In this document: piece by piece, positions 37,244 through 46,469 of the stretch
How the letters are laid out: each line of letters opens with the position of its first letter
Position numbering within the stretch: position 1 is the stretch's first letter
Source: Massilia sp. Root418
Lineage (GTDB): Bacteria > Pseudomonadota > Gammaproteobacteria > Burkholderiales > Burkholderiaceae_D
DNA length: 64,000 bases
Reading direction: 5' to 3'
Assembly (NCBI RefSeq): GCF_001425265.1
Contig: NZ_LMEC01000002.1
Coordinates: 106,466 to 170,465 of the forward strand
Position numbers and translations under genes: made by a program
Notes under the pieces: generated by a model
Told to the model about the DNA's origin: nothing
Databases searched by the model: none
What the model saw: only the letters and a program-made list of their open reading frames with translations

Positions 37244-37302
37244 GCCAGGAAAACGAGCGCCAGCGCGCCCGCCACCGCCGCCCGCAGCAGCCAGGTTTTC
37301 AT
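37186..37302 (-). CDS. Possible 38-residue membrane small protein
   Basis: The frame starts at ATG 37302, four bases after the MFS transporter stop, and ends at TGA 37186-37188. It begins MKTWLLRAAVAGALALVFLA, a single membrane helix, then YLRPDFLLDLGSRFLMCF. I recall short proteobacterial membrane peptides ending in a similar PDF(M/L)xDLxxxxxxCF pattern. The ribosome site is weak, and the last 58 bases overlap the M23 gene antisense. Confidence 0.5.
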   Translation of the reverse strand: MKTWLLRAAVAGALALVFLAYLRPDFLLDLGSRFLMCF

Positions 37303-37306
37303 GATG

Positions 37307-38524
37307 CTACGCGGCCTTAAGCGCGCTGCGCGCCAGCGGACGCTCGTCCACCGGCAGGTTGGCCAGCCCGGCCATCACGCCCAGCCCGATCGCAATGCCC
37401 CACACCACGTTGTAGTTGCCCTGCAGGGCGAACAGGTAGCCGCCCAGCCAGACGCCGAGGAAACTGCCGATCTGGTGCGAGAAGAACACGATCCCCGCCA
37501 GCATGGACATGTGCTTGACGCCGAAGATGCCGGCGATGATGCCGTTCGTGAGCGGCACCGTGGACAGCCAGATGAAGCCCATCGCCGCAGCAAACAGATA
37601 TACCGACATGGCCGACAGGGGCGCCAGCAGGAACAGCGCGATCACCGCCGAGCGGATGAAATAGATCCCCGAGAGCAGGTAGCGCTTGGGCACCATGCCG
37701 CCCCACTTGCCCGCGTAGAAGGAGCCGAAGATGTTGAACAGGCCGATCAGCGCCAGCGCCATCACGGCCAACTTGGGATCGCCGATACCCTTGTCCTTCA
37801 GGTAGGCCGGCAGGTGGACGGCGATGAACACCACCTGGAAGCCGCACACGAAATAGCCCGCCACCAGGAACAGGAAAGAGCGGTTGCGCAGCGCTTCGCC
37901 GAAGGCTTCGCCGATGCTCTGGTGCGCGCCGCCGGCATGCTCCACGGCCGGCTCGCGCAGGAAGAAGGCCATCGGCACCATGGCGATGACGACCGCCGCC
38001 GCCAGCAGGTAGAACGCGCTTTGCCAGCCCACCGAGGAAATCAGGTACTGCTCCAGCGGCATCATGAGGAACTGGCCGAAGGAGCTGGCCGCGCCGGACA
38101 CGCCGAAGGCCCACGAGCGCCGCTCCACCGGCGCCACGCGGCCGATGATGCCGCTCACGGCGCCGAAGGCGGTACAGGCCAGCCCCAGGCCGATGAACAC
38201 GCCGGAGCCGACGATGAACAGCGTAGGCTGCGTCACCACCGCCATCCACACCAGGCCCGCCATATAGCTCAGCGCGCCCACCAGCACCACGCGCATGGTG
38301 CCGAAGCGGTCCGCCGCCATGCCGGCGAAGGGGCCGAAGGCGCCCCACAGCAGGTTCTGCAAGGCCAGCGCCAGCGAATAGGTTTCGCGGGTCCAGCCGT
38401 TGGCGTCCGAGATGGGCTGCATCCAGAAGCCGAAGCCGTGGCGCACGCCCATGGCCAGCGTGAGCACGACACCGCTGGCCAGCAGCACGGATTTGAGCGA
38501 CGGTACGCGGTCTGATGTGAACAT
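37307..38524 (-). CDS. MFS transporter, monocarboxylate/oxalate-like
   Basis: 405 residues with twelve predicted helices. The GVRHGFGFWMQPISDANGW opening and AGMAADRFGTMRVV (the loop 2-3 signature) place it among major facilitator members resembling the monocarboxylate porter group. Substrate unknown. It precedes the possible 38-residue peptide and follows the Gfo/Idh/MocA gene by 15 bases, so the two are probably one operon. Confidence 0.9.
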   Translation of the reverse strand: MFTSDRVPSLKSVLLASGVVLTLAMGVRHGFGFWMQPISDANGWTRETYSLALALQNLLWGAFGPFAGMAADRFGTMRVVLVGALSYMAGLVWMAVVTQPTLFIVGSGVFIGLGLACTAFGAVSGIIGRVAPVERRSWAFGVSGAASSFGQFLMMPLEQYLISSVGWQSAFYLLAAAVVIAMVPMAFFLREPAVEHAGGAHQSIGEAFGEALRNRSFLFLVAGYFVCGFQVVFIAVHLPAYLKDKGIGDPKLAVMALALIGLFNIFGSFYAGKWGGMVPKRYLLSGIYFIRSAVIALFLLAPLSAMSVYLFAAAMGFIWLSTVPLTNGIIAGIFGVKHMSMLAGIVFFSHQIGSFLGVWLGGYLFALQGNYNVVWGIAIGLGVMAGLANLPVDERPLARSALKAA

Positions 38525-38539
38525 GGGGTTCCCTTGGGA

Positions 38540-39529
38540 TTATGCGGCGTCTGCGCTGTAGCGCACGCCGATCTGGGCGCGCATGCTGTCGAGGATGCCC
38601 ATCAGGGCCACGCTCTCGTCCAGCGGCATGACGGGGCTTTCCAGCAGGCCCGCGCGCAGGCAGCGCACCACTTCGGCCGCTTCGTGCGGGTAGCCGTTGC
38701 CGCTGCGCGGTACGTGCAATTCGGTCTTGCTGCCATCGGACAGTTCCACCGTCAGCGAATTGGTGTAGTGGAAGCGCGAGTTCAGGCGCACGTGGCCCTT
38801 GTCGCCGGAGATGGTCAGTTCGCAGGGGGTGCGGGCGCGCAGGCTGGACAGGCAGGAGGACACGGCGCCGCTTTCATGCCTGAGCGTGAAGGAAGCTTGC
38901 ACGTCGACGCCGGTGGCGCCCAGTTCGCCCTGCGCCTGCGCAGAGGCGACCGGGCCGAGGAAGTAGGCCGACAGCGACAGCGGATAGATGCCCAGGTCGA
39001 GCAGCGAGCCGCCGCCCAGCTCGGGGTTGAACAGGCGGTGTTCGGGGCCGGCGTCGGAGGCAAAGCCGAAGTCCGCCGTAACGCCGGCGGGCTTGCCGAT
39101 TTCGCCGCTGTCCACGATGCGCTTGGCTTCCACGATGGCCGGCATGAAGCGGCTCCACATGGCTTCCATCATGAACAGCTTTTTCTCGCGCGCCAGGGCG
39201 ACGATTTCTTCCGCCTGGCGGCGGTTCACGGTGAACGATTTTTCCACCAGCAGCGCCTTGCCGGCGTTCAGGCACATGATGGCGTTCTCGTGGTGCATGG
39301 GGTGCGGGGTGGCGATGTAGACGACGTCCACGTCCGGGTCGTCGGCCAGGGCCTGGTAGCTGGCGTGGCAGCGGTTCACACCGTAGGCGGCGCCGAATTG
39401 CTGCGCGCTTTCCGCAGTGCGCGATGCTACCGCTACCAGTTCGGCGCCGGGCGTGTCGCGCAGGCCTTCGGCCATCGCCTTGGCGATTTTGCCCGTGCCC
39501 AGGATGCCCCAGCGGATTACCTTGTCCAT
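38540..39529 (-). CDS. Gfo/Idh/MocA family NAD(P)-dependent oxidoreductase
   Basis: 329 residues. A Rossmann fold (IRWGILGTGKIAKAMAEGL) is followed by the YIATPHPMHHENAIMCLNAGK and LLVEKSFTVNRRQAEE blocks with the conserved Lys. The C-terminal domain binds a sugar- or inositol-like substrate, or a trans-dihydrodiol. The exact substrate is unknown. It is likely co-transcribed with the MFS transporter, which may import the substrate. Confidence 0.92.
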   Translation of the reverse strand: MDKVIRWGILGTGKIAKAMAEGLRDTPGAELVAVASRTAESAQQFGAAYGVNRCHASYQALADDPDVDVVYIATPHPMHHENAIMCLNAGKALLVEKSFTVNRRQAEEIVALAREKKLFMMEAMWSRFMPAIVEAKRIVDSGEIGKPAGVTADFGFASDAGPEHRLFNPELGGGSLLDLGIYPLSLSAYFLGPVASAQAQGELGATGVDVQASFTLRHESGAVSSCLSSLRARTPCELTISGDKGHVRLNSRFHYTNSLTVELSDGSKTELHVPRSGNGYPHEAAEVVRCLRAGLLESPVMPLDESVALMGILDSMRAQIGVRYSADAA

Positions 39530-39563
39530 CTTCGTTCACTTTCTGCCGCGCGGGCGGCGCTGC

Positions 39564-39600
39564 GGCGGGTTACGCGCGTTCCGCGCTAACCCGCCCTACG
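39564..39600. repeat. REP-like palindrome, single unit, family A
   Basis: One GGCGGGTTA...TAACCCGCCCTACG hairpin unit, between the Gfo/Idh/MocA gene start and the DUF3025 stop. It is followed by short TTTTACGG(T) iterations to 39620. Confidence 0.85.
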
Positions 39601-39611
39601 GTTTTACCGTT

Positions 39612-40463
39612 TTACGGTTTTCGTTTTGGGCGGAAGACCGCCGCGTCGCTATAAAATTCGTCGTCCTGCTGCGGCCACCAGCCCGGCACGCCGAGCACCG
39701 GCAGCGGCGTGAAAGACGCCTTGCTCAACCCGTCCTGCGCCAGCTCGCGCGCCAGCTGCCCGTCCAGCCAGGCCTGCTGCCCGGCGAGCTCCAACGCGAA
39801 GTAGGCGTCGTCCGCCATCACCACGCGGGTGTGGGCGGTGATGGCCTTGTAGGGTGCCACCAGCTTTTCCATCAGCGCATGGCCGAACAGCCAGACCTGC
39901 GCATCGTTGCCGAACAACTGGCGCAACTCGACGAAGGCGCGGCGCCATTCGTGGCTGCGCAGCGCCTGCACCAGCGCCCTGCCCTGCTCCGAGCCGCGCA
40001 CCACCAGCAGCGCGGCGTTCTCGTCGAACAGCGTGGCGGCGTCGCGCGCGGGGCCGCGCGATTTGCCGACGCCGTCCAGCGCGATCTGCGCCGCCTGTAG
40101 CGCGTTCAGCTGCCGCTTTATGCGCGGGAAGCTGAGCCACACCAGGGCGTTGAAGAAGTCGTGCAGGTTTTCGCGCGTGGGCACGCCGCCCGTGGCACCG
40201 ATGAATTCCTCGTACGCCACGCCTTCCGGCAGCGCGCTTTGCGGCACGAAGGCCAGCGGCAATCCTTGATGATTGCACAATTCGCGCGCGCCTGCTTGGG
40301 CGTTGAAAAAGGGGATGATGCTGGCCGTGCCGAAATCGGTATCGACACGCGCCGCCGCAGCAGCGGCGCGCACCGAGCGATACCAGGGCCGGGCCCAGTC
40401 GATTGCCGCAAACACGCTGGTTTCCAGCTTAAGCCATCTTCCAGTTGATGGTTTCACCTGCAT
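39612..40463 (-). CDS. DUF3025 domain protein
   Basis: 283 residues. [21 protein letters not shown] and the IDWARPWY opening are typical of the DUF3025 family (recall), whose function is unknown. No signal peptide or membrane helix is seen. The ATG at 40463 overlaps pyrC by 35 bases. A GTG at 40415, just after the pyrC stop, is an equally plausible start and would remove 16 residues. It is translationally linked to pyrC. Confidence 0.85.
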   Translation of the reverse strand: MQVKPSTGRWLKLETSVFAAIDWARPWYRSVRAAAAAARVDTDFGTASIIPFFNAQAGARELCNHQGLPLAFVPQSALPEGVAYEEFIGATGGVPTRENLHDFFNALVWLSFPRIKRQLNALQAAQIALDGVGKSRGPARDAATLFDENAALLVVRGSEQGRALVQALRSHEWRRAFVELRQLFGNDAQVWLFGHALMEKLVAPYKAITAHTRVVMADDAYFALELAGQQAWLDGQLARELAQDGLSKASFTPLPVLGVPGWWPQQDDEFYSDAAVFRPKRKP

Positions 40464-41478
40464 TCAGCGGCACCACTTCCAGCTCGCCCAGCGGCAGCGT
40501 GGCCGGCAGGGTCCATTGTTCGCGGCGCAGGGTGATGGTGTCGGGGTTCGGCTCCAGATTGTAGAAGGCGGGGCCATTCAGGCTGGCGAAGGCTTCCAGC
40601 TTGTCCAGCGCACCGGCGCGCTCGAACGCTTCGGCGTACAGTTCCATCGCGTGCAGCGCGGTGTAGCAGCCGGCGCAGCCGCAAGCATGTTCCTTGGCGC
40701 CCTGCGCGTGCGGCGCGGAGTCCGTGCCGAGGAAGAAGCGCTCGTCGCCGCTGGTGGCGGCCGTCATCAGCGCCAGGCGGTGCTCTTCGCGCTTCAGGAT
40801 GGGCAGGCAGTAGTAGTGCGGGCGGATGCCGCCCTTGAAGATCTCATTACGGTTGTACAGCAGGTGGTGCGCGGTGATGGTGGCCGCGATTGGCCCTTCC
40901 GCTTCGGCCACGTACTCGGCCGCCTGGCGGGTGGTGATGTGCTCGAACACCACCTTCAGCTCGGGGAAGTCCTTGCGCAGCGGGCGCATGACGCGCTCGA
41001 TGAACACCGCTTCGCGGTCGAACACGTCCACTTCCGGATCGGTCACTTCGCCGTGGACCAGGAAAGGCAGGTCCAGTTCCTGCATCACTTCCAGCGTCTT
41101 GTAGCAGTTTTTCAGGTCGGTCACGCCGGCGTCGGAGTTGGTGGTGGCGCCGGCCGGGTACAGCTTCACGGCGTGCACGAAACCGCTGTCGACGGCGCGG
41201 CGGATCTCGTCCGGGTTGGTGTTATTGGTCAGGTACAGCGTCATCAGCGGCTCGAAGCGCATGCCGGCCGGCAGCGCGGCCAGGATGCGGCTGCGGTAGG
41301 CTTCGGCGGCGGCCACGGTGGTGACCGGCGGCTTCAGGTTGGGCATGACGATGGCGCGGCCGAACTGGCGCGCGCTGTGCGGCAGCACGCTGGCCATGGT
41401 GGCGCCGTCGCGCAGGTGCAAGTGCCAGTCGTCTGGGCGGGTAATGGTGATGCTGTCAGGGGTTGCAATGTTGGACAT
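40429..41478 (-). CDS. pyrC: Dihydroorotase (class II)
   Basis: 349 residues. It closes carbamoyl-aspartate to dihydroorotate in pyrimidine synthesis. The zinc motif DWHLHLRDG is at the N-terminus. The [14 protein letters not shown] block holds the carbamylated Lys, and [18 protein letters not shown] and LGTDSAPHA hold the remaining ligands. Length fits the homodimeric bacterial class. Confidence 0.97.
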   Translation of the reverse strand: MSNIATPDSITITRPDDWHLHLRDGATMASVLPHSARQFGRAIVMPNLKPPVTTVAAAEAYRSRILAALPAGMRFEPLMTLYLTNNTNPDEIRRAVDSGFVHAVKLYPAGATTNSDAGVTDLKNCYKTLEVMQELDLPFLVHGEVTDPEVDVFDREAVFIERVMRPLRKDFPELKVVFEHITTRQAAEYVAEAEGPIAATITAHHLLYNRNEIFKGGIRPHYYCLPILKREEHRLALMTAATSGDERFFLGTDSAPHAQGAKEHACGCAGCYTALHAMELYAEAFERAGALDKLEAFASLNGPAFYNLEPNPDTITLRREQWTLPATLPLGELEVVPLNAGETINWKMA

Positions 41479-41529
41479 GGCGGCTGCTCTCAGTGAGGAA
41501 TGCCGCCATTTTACCGCGTGCGCCCCTGA

Positions 41530-42969
41530 TTATGGCTGCGCGGCCACCCAGGCTTTCACGTCTGTCAACATCTTGTCGAGCGCGGCGCGGTCGTAGGGGG
41601 TGCCCCGGCTGAGCACCATGCGGATCTTGCGGGTGGCGGCCATGTCCTGCAGCGGGTCGGCGTCCAGCACCAACAGGTCGGCGGCTTTGCCTTCGGCCAC
41701 ACTGCCGTAGCGGTCCAGCTTGCCGAGGAAACGCGGACCGGCGATGACGGCGCTTTGCAGCGCTTGCGCCGGCGTGAGGCCGTATTTCACGTACAGGCCG
41801 ATTTCGTCATGCAGCGCCTGGCCTGGGTAGTCGAAGGAGTTCAGGAAGCCGGCGTCGGTACCGGCCACGATGCTGACGCCCTCCTGCGCCAGGATGGGCA
41901 GCAGCGCGGCGGATTTCTCGAACAGGGCATGGCGCAGGGCGATCGCTTCCGGACCGTCCTTGGCGGCGCGCTGCACGCGCCAGTCGTAAGTGGCGCGCAG
42001 GCCTTTGCCGATGTATTGCAGGTAAGCGTCCCTGGCGTGGTCGTTCTGGTCGAGATAGGCGGTGACGTAGGAGCCGTACAGCGTAGGCACGATGGCGGTG
42101 CCGGCGGCGGCCATGCGCCTGAAGGCGGCGCGCGCGGCGGCTTCGTCATAGCTGTCCAGGCTCTGTTTCATCGCTTCGCGGCTGGTCAGCTTGCCCTCGG
42201 CCACCTGCGCTGTCAGCTCCGCTTCGCGGGGCGTGGCGGCGCGCAGCAGGTAGGACTGGTGCTCCACGGTGCCCAGGCCGGCGGTGAACATGGTGTCCAG
42301 CGTGAGCTGCACCGGCACGTGGCCGGAGGTGCGCATGCCGCGTTCCCTGGACTGCCTCAGCGCTTCCAGGTACAGCGCGGGCGTGAGCGTGTTTTCGGTG
42401 ATCTTCACGAAGTCCACCTTCTGCCCCTGCAGCTTGTCCAGCGCGGCGCTCACTTCCGCAGGGTTGCCGACTTCGATGGTGCCTTTCCACAGCGGCTTGA
42501 CGCCTTCGAGTTTTTGGCCGGAAGTGAAGATGGTGGGGCCGCTCATCTTGCCCGAGGCGACTTGCGCGCGCCAGTCCAGCACCGTGTCGGCCAGGTCGCC
42601 TGAACAGTCGCGCACCGCAGTAATGCCGTGCGCCAGGTAGAGCGGCATGAGCTGCTTGTTTTCTTCGATCAGCTCCGGGCCGCCGCCGAAGTGCACGTGC
42701 GTGTCCCACAGGCCCGGCATCAGGTATTTGCCGGGCAGGCGGATGGTCTTCTTCGGCGCGTAGTTCTTCAGCGCCTTGTCGTCCACCACGGCCAGGATGG
42801 TGTCACCCTTCAGCACCACGGACTTGCCTTTGACCGCCTTGCCGGCGGCAACGTCGATCAGCGTGGCCTGGGTCAGGACCAGGTCCGCCGCGATCTTGCC
42901 GGCAGCGTGCGCGCTGGTGAACAGGCCAAGCGCGAGCAGCGCGGCGGAAAGGGGGATCATCTGCGGCAT
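41530..42969 (-). CDS. Exported amidohydrolase family protein
   Basis: 479 residues from ATG 42969. AAGGA precedes it, and it begins a signal peptide (MPQMIPLSAALLALGLFTSAHA). A longer open frame upstream runs through the transporter gene and is rejected. The metal motif GLWDTHVHFG and the later VAGTDAGFLNSFDYPGQALH are typical of imidazolonepropionase-like metal-dependent hydrolases, which often act as periplasmic dipeptidases or lactonases. Substrate unknown. It follows the glt importer on the same strand. Confidence 0.9.
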   Translation of the reverse strand: MPQMIPLSAALLALGLFTSAHAAGKIAADLVLTQATLIDVAAGKAVKGKSVVLKGDTILAVVDDKALKNYAPKKTIRLPGKYLMPGLWDTHVHFGGGPELIEENKQLMPLYLAHGITAVRDCSGDLADTVLDWRAQVASGKMSGPTIFTSGQKLEGVKPLWKGTIEVGNPAEVSAALDKLQGQKVDFVKITENTLTPALYLEALRQSRERGMRTSGHVPVQLTLDTMFTAGLGTVEHQSYLLRAATPREAELTAQVAEGKLTSREAMKQSLDSYDEAAARAAFRRMAAAGTAIVPTLYGSYVTAYLDQNDHARDAYLQYIGKGLRATYDWRVQRAAKDGPEAIALRHALFEKSAALLPILAQEGVSIVAGTDAGFLNSFDYPGQALHDEIGLYVKYGLTPAQALQSAVIAGPRFLGKLDRYGSVAEGKAADLLVLDADPLQDMAATRKIRMVLSRGTPYDRAALDKMLTDVKAWVAAQP

Positions 42970-43001
42970 GGCGGGTCCTTGGAAATTCGCGTGCCCGCAT
43001 C

Positions 43002-43694
43002 TTACCGGATGATCGCCACTTTGCGCTGCAGCTTGCGCACCAGCCAGGACAGCGCGCTGCACAACACGAAATACACCAGCGCCACGAACAAATACATTTC
43101 CACCAGCCGGCCATCGCGCTGCGCCACCTTGCTGGCCGCGCCGACGAAGTCCGCCACCGACAGCACGTACACCAGCGACACGTCCTGGAACAGCACGATG
43201 GTTTGCGTGAGCAGCACCGGCAGCATGTTGCGGAAGGCCTGCGGCAGGATCACGTGGCCCATCATCTGCCAGTAGCCCATGCCCAGCGCCTGCGCCGCCA
43301 GCATCTGCCCGCGCGCCACCGACTGTATGCCGCCCCGCATGATCTCGCAATAATAGGCGGCCTGGAACAGGATGAAGGTGATCAGCGCGGACCAGAAGGC
43401 GCCCACTTTCACCGGCTCGGGCGAACCGATGATCCAGGCGCCGATGTAGGGCACCAGGAAGTAGAACCAGAAGATCACCAGCACCAGCGGCACCGCGCGC
43501 ATCAGGTTCACGTAGCCGGAAGCCAGCAGCGACAGCGCGCGGATGGACGACAGGCGCCCCAGCGCCAGCAGGGTGCCCAGCACCACGCCGCCCAGCATGG
43601 CGAACACGGTGAGCTCCAGCGTGAACAGCATGCCGACCCGGAACAGGTAGCCCCAGGAGCGGGCGATGACGTCGAAATCGAAGCCGGCCAACAT
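43002..43694 (-). CDS. gltK: Glutamate/aspartate ABC transporter permease GltK
   Basis: 230 residues with five predicted helices and the HisM-type inner-membrane loop (ALGMGYWQMMGHVILPQAFR), which contacts the ATPase. With GltJ it forms the channel for acidic amino acids. It starts one base after the gltJ stop, so the two are co-translated. Confidence 0.92.
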   Translation of the reverse strand: MLAGFDFDVIARSWGYLFRVGMLFTLELTVFAMLGGVVLGTLLALGRLSSIRALSLLASGYVNLMRAVPLVLVIFWFYFLVPYIGAWIIGSPEPVKVGAFWSALITFILFQAAYYCEIMRGGIQSVARGQMLAAQALGMGYWQMMGHVILPQAFRNMLPVLLTQTIVLFQDVSLVYVLSVADFVGAASKVAQRDGRLVEMYLFVALVYFVLCSALSWLVRKLQRKVAIIR

Positions 43695-43695
43695 C

Positions 43696-44448
43696 TCAGC
43701 GCACCCCGCCGGACTGGAAGCTGCCGGGCAGCGCCAGCTTGCGCTCGGCCAAGTGCATCAGTCCCACCACGATGATATTGACGGTGACGTAGATCAGCGT
43801 GGCGGCGGAAAACGCTTCGAACACCTGGAAGGAAAATTCCTGGATGGCGCGCGCGCTGGCGGTCAGTTCGGTCAGGCCGATGGTGAGCGCGATGGAGCTG
43901 TTCTTGATAATGTTGAGGAACTCGCTGGTGAGCGGCGGCAGGATGACGCGGAAGGCCAGCGGCAGCAGCACGTGGCGGTATGCCTGCCAGCGCGACAGGC
44001 CGAGCGCCAGCGCCGCCGTGCCCTGCCCTCCGGAGAGGGACTCGATGCCGGCCGTGACCTGCACCGCCACCCGCGCCGAGGTGTAGAAGCCGAGCGAGAT
44101 GACCGCCGTGACGAAGGGCGCGTTCGGCAGCGCCTTGAGCCAGGCGCCCACGTCCGCCGGCACCAGCTCGGGCATGACGAAATACCACAGGAACATCTGC
44201 ACCAGCAGCGGCACGTTGCGGAACAGTTCAATGTAGGCGCTGCCCAGGCGGCGCAGCAGGGTGCCGCCGCGGGTGGGCGGCAAGGTGCGCGCGGTGCCGA
44301 TCAATACGCCCAGCAGCAGCGCCATGATCCAGCCGCACAGCGAGGCGGCCAGCGTCCATTGCAGGCCGTCGATCAGCGTTTCCCAGTAGGTGCGCACGCC
44401 GTCCGGGGACTCTTCCCAGAAGATGCGCCAGTTCCAGTGGTAGTTCAT
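43696..44448 (-). CDS. gltJ: Glutamate/aspartate ABC transporter permease GltJ
   Basis: 250 residues. It opens with MNYHWNWRIFWEESPDG, typical of GltJ, and has the EAA-like loop ALGLSRWQAYRHVLLPLAFR. It is the other half of the permease. It starts 21 bases after the binding-protein gene. Confidence 0.93.
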   Translation of the reverse strand: MNYHWNWRIFWEESPDGVRTYWETLIDGLQWTLAASLCGWIMALLLGVLIGTARTLPPTRGGTLLRRLGSAYIELFRNVPLLVQMFLWYFVMPELVPADVGAWLKALPNAPFVTAVISLGFYTSARVAVQVTAGIESLSGGQGTAALALGLSRWQAYRHVLLPLAFRVILPPLTSEFLNIIKNSSIALTIGLTELTASARAIQEFSFQVFEAFSAATLIYVTVNIIVVGLMHLAERKLALPGSFQSGGVR

Positions 44449-44469
44449 GCTGCGGCCGCGTGCGCCGGC

Positions 44470-45414
44470 TTACTTCTTCTTCCTGGCGGCGGCCTGCTGC
44501 GCCGGCGGAATCGCCGCGTAGGCAGCCGGGTCCGGCGAATCGGTCGGCTTGGCCAGCACGGCCTGCAGCTGCGGCGGCATGGGGAAATTCAGGTTGATGC
44601 CTTTCGGCGGGATGGGCGACATGAACCACTTGTCGTACGTCTTCTTGAAGTCCTCGCTCTGGTAGAAGCGCGTCAATGTGGCGTCCACCAGCTGCTTGAA
44701 GGCGGGGTCCTCGCGGCGTAGCATGATGCCGTAGGGTTCGACCGACAGCGCCTCTTTCGTGATCTCGTATTCGGCGGGGTTCTTGGCGGCGGCCAGCTGC
44801 GCCGCCAGCAGGATGTCGTCGTTGGCCTGCGCGGCGGCGCGGCCGGTTTCCAGCATCAGGAACGATTCCGGATGGTCCTTGCCGACCAGGATGGTCATGC
44901 CGAGGTTCATCTCGTTGTTCAGGATGGTGAGCTGCTTCTGGGTGGTGGTGCCGGCGGTGACCACCAGCGCCTTGCCCTTCATGTCGGCCAGGCTCTTGAT
45001 GCCGGAAGCCTTCTTCACCAGCAGCTTGTTGGCCACCACGAACATGGTGGGCGCAAAGGCGACCTGCTTCTGGCGCTCGGCGTTGTTGGTGGCCGAGCCG
45101 CATTCAAGGTCGATGGTGCCGTTGGCCATGAGGGGGATGCGGTTGGCCGGCGTGACCGGGTTCATCGTCACCTTCACCGAGGTCAGGCCAAGCTGCTTCT
45201 GCGCGGCGGTGACGATCTTCATGCACAGGTCCACCGAGTAGCCGATGTACTGCTGCTTGTCGTCCAGGTAGGAGAATGGCACCGAGCCGTCGCGCACGCC
45301 CAGGGTGATGGTGCCGGTGCGCTTGATCTTGGCCAGGGTGCCGGTGAGTTCCTGGGCCGCCGCCGAGGCGGAAGCGGCGCACAGCAGGATAGCGAGCAGT
45401 GATTTCAACGTCAT
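44470..45414 (-). CDS. gltI: Glutamate/aspartate-binding protein GltI
   Basis: 314 residues. A signal peptide (to about ASAAAQ) is followed by a type II periplasmic binding fold. GTITLGVRDGSVPFSYLDDK and the QYIGYSVDLCMKI block closely resemble GltI/AatJ. It delivers glutamate or aspartate to GltJKL. The C-terminal tail is Ala/Gln/Lys-rich. A palindromic repeat pair separates it from gltL and may raise or stabilise its transcript relative to the ATPase gene. Confidence 0.94.
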   Translation of the reverse strand: MTLKSLLAILLCAASASAAAQELTGTLAKIKRTGTITLGVRDGSVPFSYLDDKQQYIGYSVDLCMKIVTAAQKQLGLTSVKVTMNPVTPANRIPLMANGTIDLECGSATNNAERQKQVAFAPTMFVVANKLLVKKASGIKSLADMKGKALVVTAGTTTQKQLTILNNEMNLGMTILVGKDHPESFLMLETGRAAAQANDDILLAAQLAAAKNPAEYEITKEALSVEPYGIMLRREDPAFKQLVDATLTRFYQSEDFKKTYDKWFMSPIPPKGINLNFPMPPQLQAVLAKPTDSPDPAAYAAIPPAQQAAARKKK

Positions 45415-45456
45415 GATTCCTCCGGTAAGAAGTTCAACAACGTGATGCGCCGCAGC

Positions 45457-45540
45457 GGCGGGTTACGCGCTTCGCGCTAACCCGCCCTACGCAAGCTTCC
45501 TCGGGCCGCAGGGCGGGTTGGCCGAAGGCGCAACCCGCCG
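45457..45540. repeat. REP-like palindrome pair, family A
   Basis: Two hairpin units (45457-45491 and 45509-45540) in opposite orientation, with a 17-base spacer. They lie between gltL and gltI. The second unit is diverged (GGGCGGGTTGG...CAACCCGCC). Confidence 0.85.
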
Positions 45541-45549
45541 CGGAACCGC

Positions 45550-46275
45550 CTAATGAATAATACGCGCCAAAAAGTCCTTTGCCCGCTCGGAACGCGGAGC
45601 GCCAAAAAATTCGTCCTTGCTGCAGTCTTCCAGGATGCGGCCCTTGTCCATGAACACCACGCGGTTGGCCACCTTCCTGGCAAAGCCCATCTCGTGGGTC
45701 ACCACCATCATGGTCATGCCTTCCTGCGCCAGGCCCACCATCACGTCCAGCACCTCGTTGATCATTTCCGGATCGAGCGCGGAGGTCGGCTCGTCGAACA
45801 GCATGGCGATCGGGTCCATCGACAGGGCGCGCGCGATGGCCACGCGCTGCTGCTGGCCGCCGGAAAGCTGGTTGGGAAATTTGTCCTGCTGCGCCAGCAG
45901 GCCCACGCGGTCCAGGTATTTCAGGCCGCGCTCGATGGCTTCGTCCTTGCTGCGGCCCAGCACCTTGATCTGGCCCAGCGTGAGGTTGTCGCGCACCGAC
46001 AGGTGCGGGAACAGCTCGAAGTTCTGGAACACCATGCCGATGCGCGCGCGTAGCGCCGGCAGGTCCGTGCCCCTGGCGCCGACCGAGGTGCCGTCGACAA
46101 TGATTTCACCCTCCTGGAACGGTTCCAGGCCGTTGACCGTCTTGATCAAGGTGGATTTTCCGGAACCGGACGGGCCGCAGATGACCATCACATCGCCCTT
46201 GGCCACTGCGGTGCTGCAGTCGGTGAGCACCTGGAATTGGCCGTACCATTTATTGAGTTTTTTTATGGCTATCAT
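45550..46275 (-). CDS. gltL: Glutamate/aspartate ABC transporter ATPase GltL
   Basis: 241 residues from ATG 46275 (MIAIKKLNKWYG). An upstream in-frame extension to 46353 is unlike the family. Walker A GPSGSGKST, the signature LSGGQQQRVAIARAL and Walker B MLFDEPTSALDPE are intact. It powers uptake of glutamate/aspartate. It is the first gene of gltL-gltI-gltJ-gltK and is divergent from the dicarboxylate symporter. Confidence 0.93.
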   Translation of the reverse strand: MIAIKKLNKWYGQFQVLTDCSTAVAKGDVMVICGPSGSGKSTLIKTVNGLEPFQEGEIIVDGTSVGARGTDLPALRARIGMVFQNFELFPHLSVRDNLTLGQIKVLGRSKDEAIERGLKYLDRVGLLAQQDKFPNQLSGGQQQRVAIARALSMDPIAMLFDEPTSALDPEMINEVLDVMVGLAQEGMTMMVVTHEMGFARKVANRVVFMDKGRILEDCSKDEFFGAPRSERAKDFLARIIH

Positions 46276-46342
46276 CTTTGCGTTTAAAATTCGGCCCGCA
46301 AACAGTTTATTTCGCGCGCTGTATTCAGCGAGACACAGTTGC

Positions 46343-46371
46343 TTGACACGCATCTGGACCGCAAGGATACT
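46343..46371 (+). promoter_or_regulatory. Sigma-70 promoter for the DAACS symporter
   Basis: A perfect TTGACA (46343-46348) and GATACT (46366-46371) are separated by exactly 17 bases. The predicted leader is about 90 bases before ATG 46470. Confidence 0.6.
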
Positions 46372-46469
46372 GCGACACTTGCTCAGTTATTGATCAACTA
46401 CACAACATTCTACCGGCCATTTACCCAATGGCGCGCAGTTTAGAGACACTACCACAGGAACCCCCGCCT

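Noticed and set aside
42970..43350. N-terminal extension of the exported amidohydrolase
   Set aside because: It overlaps gltK in another frame and would hide the signal peptide that starts at 42969.
45421..45549. A small coding gene between gltL and gltI
   Set aside because: The gap is filled by the palindromic repeat pair, and no frame with a ribosome site is seen.
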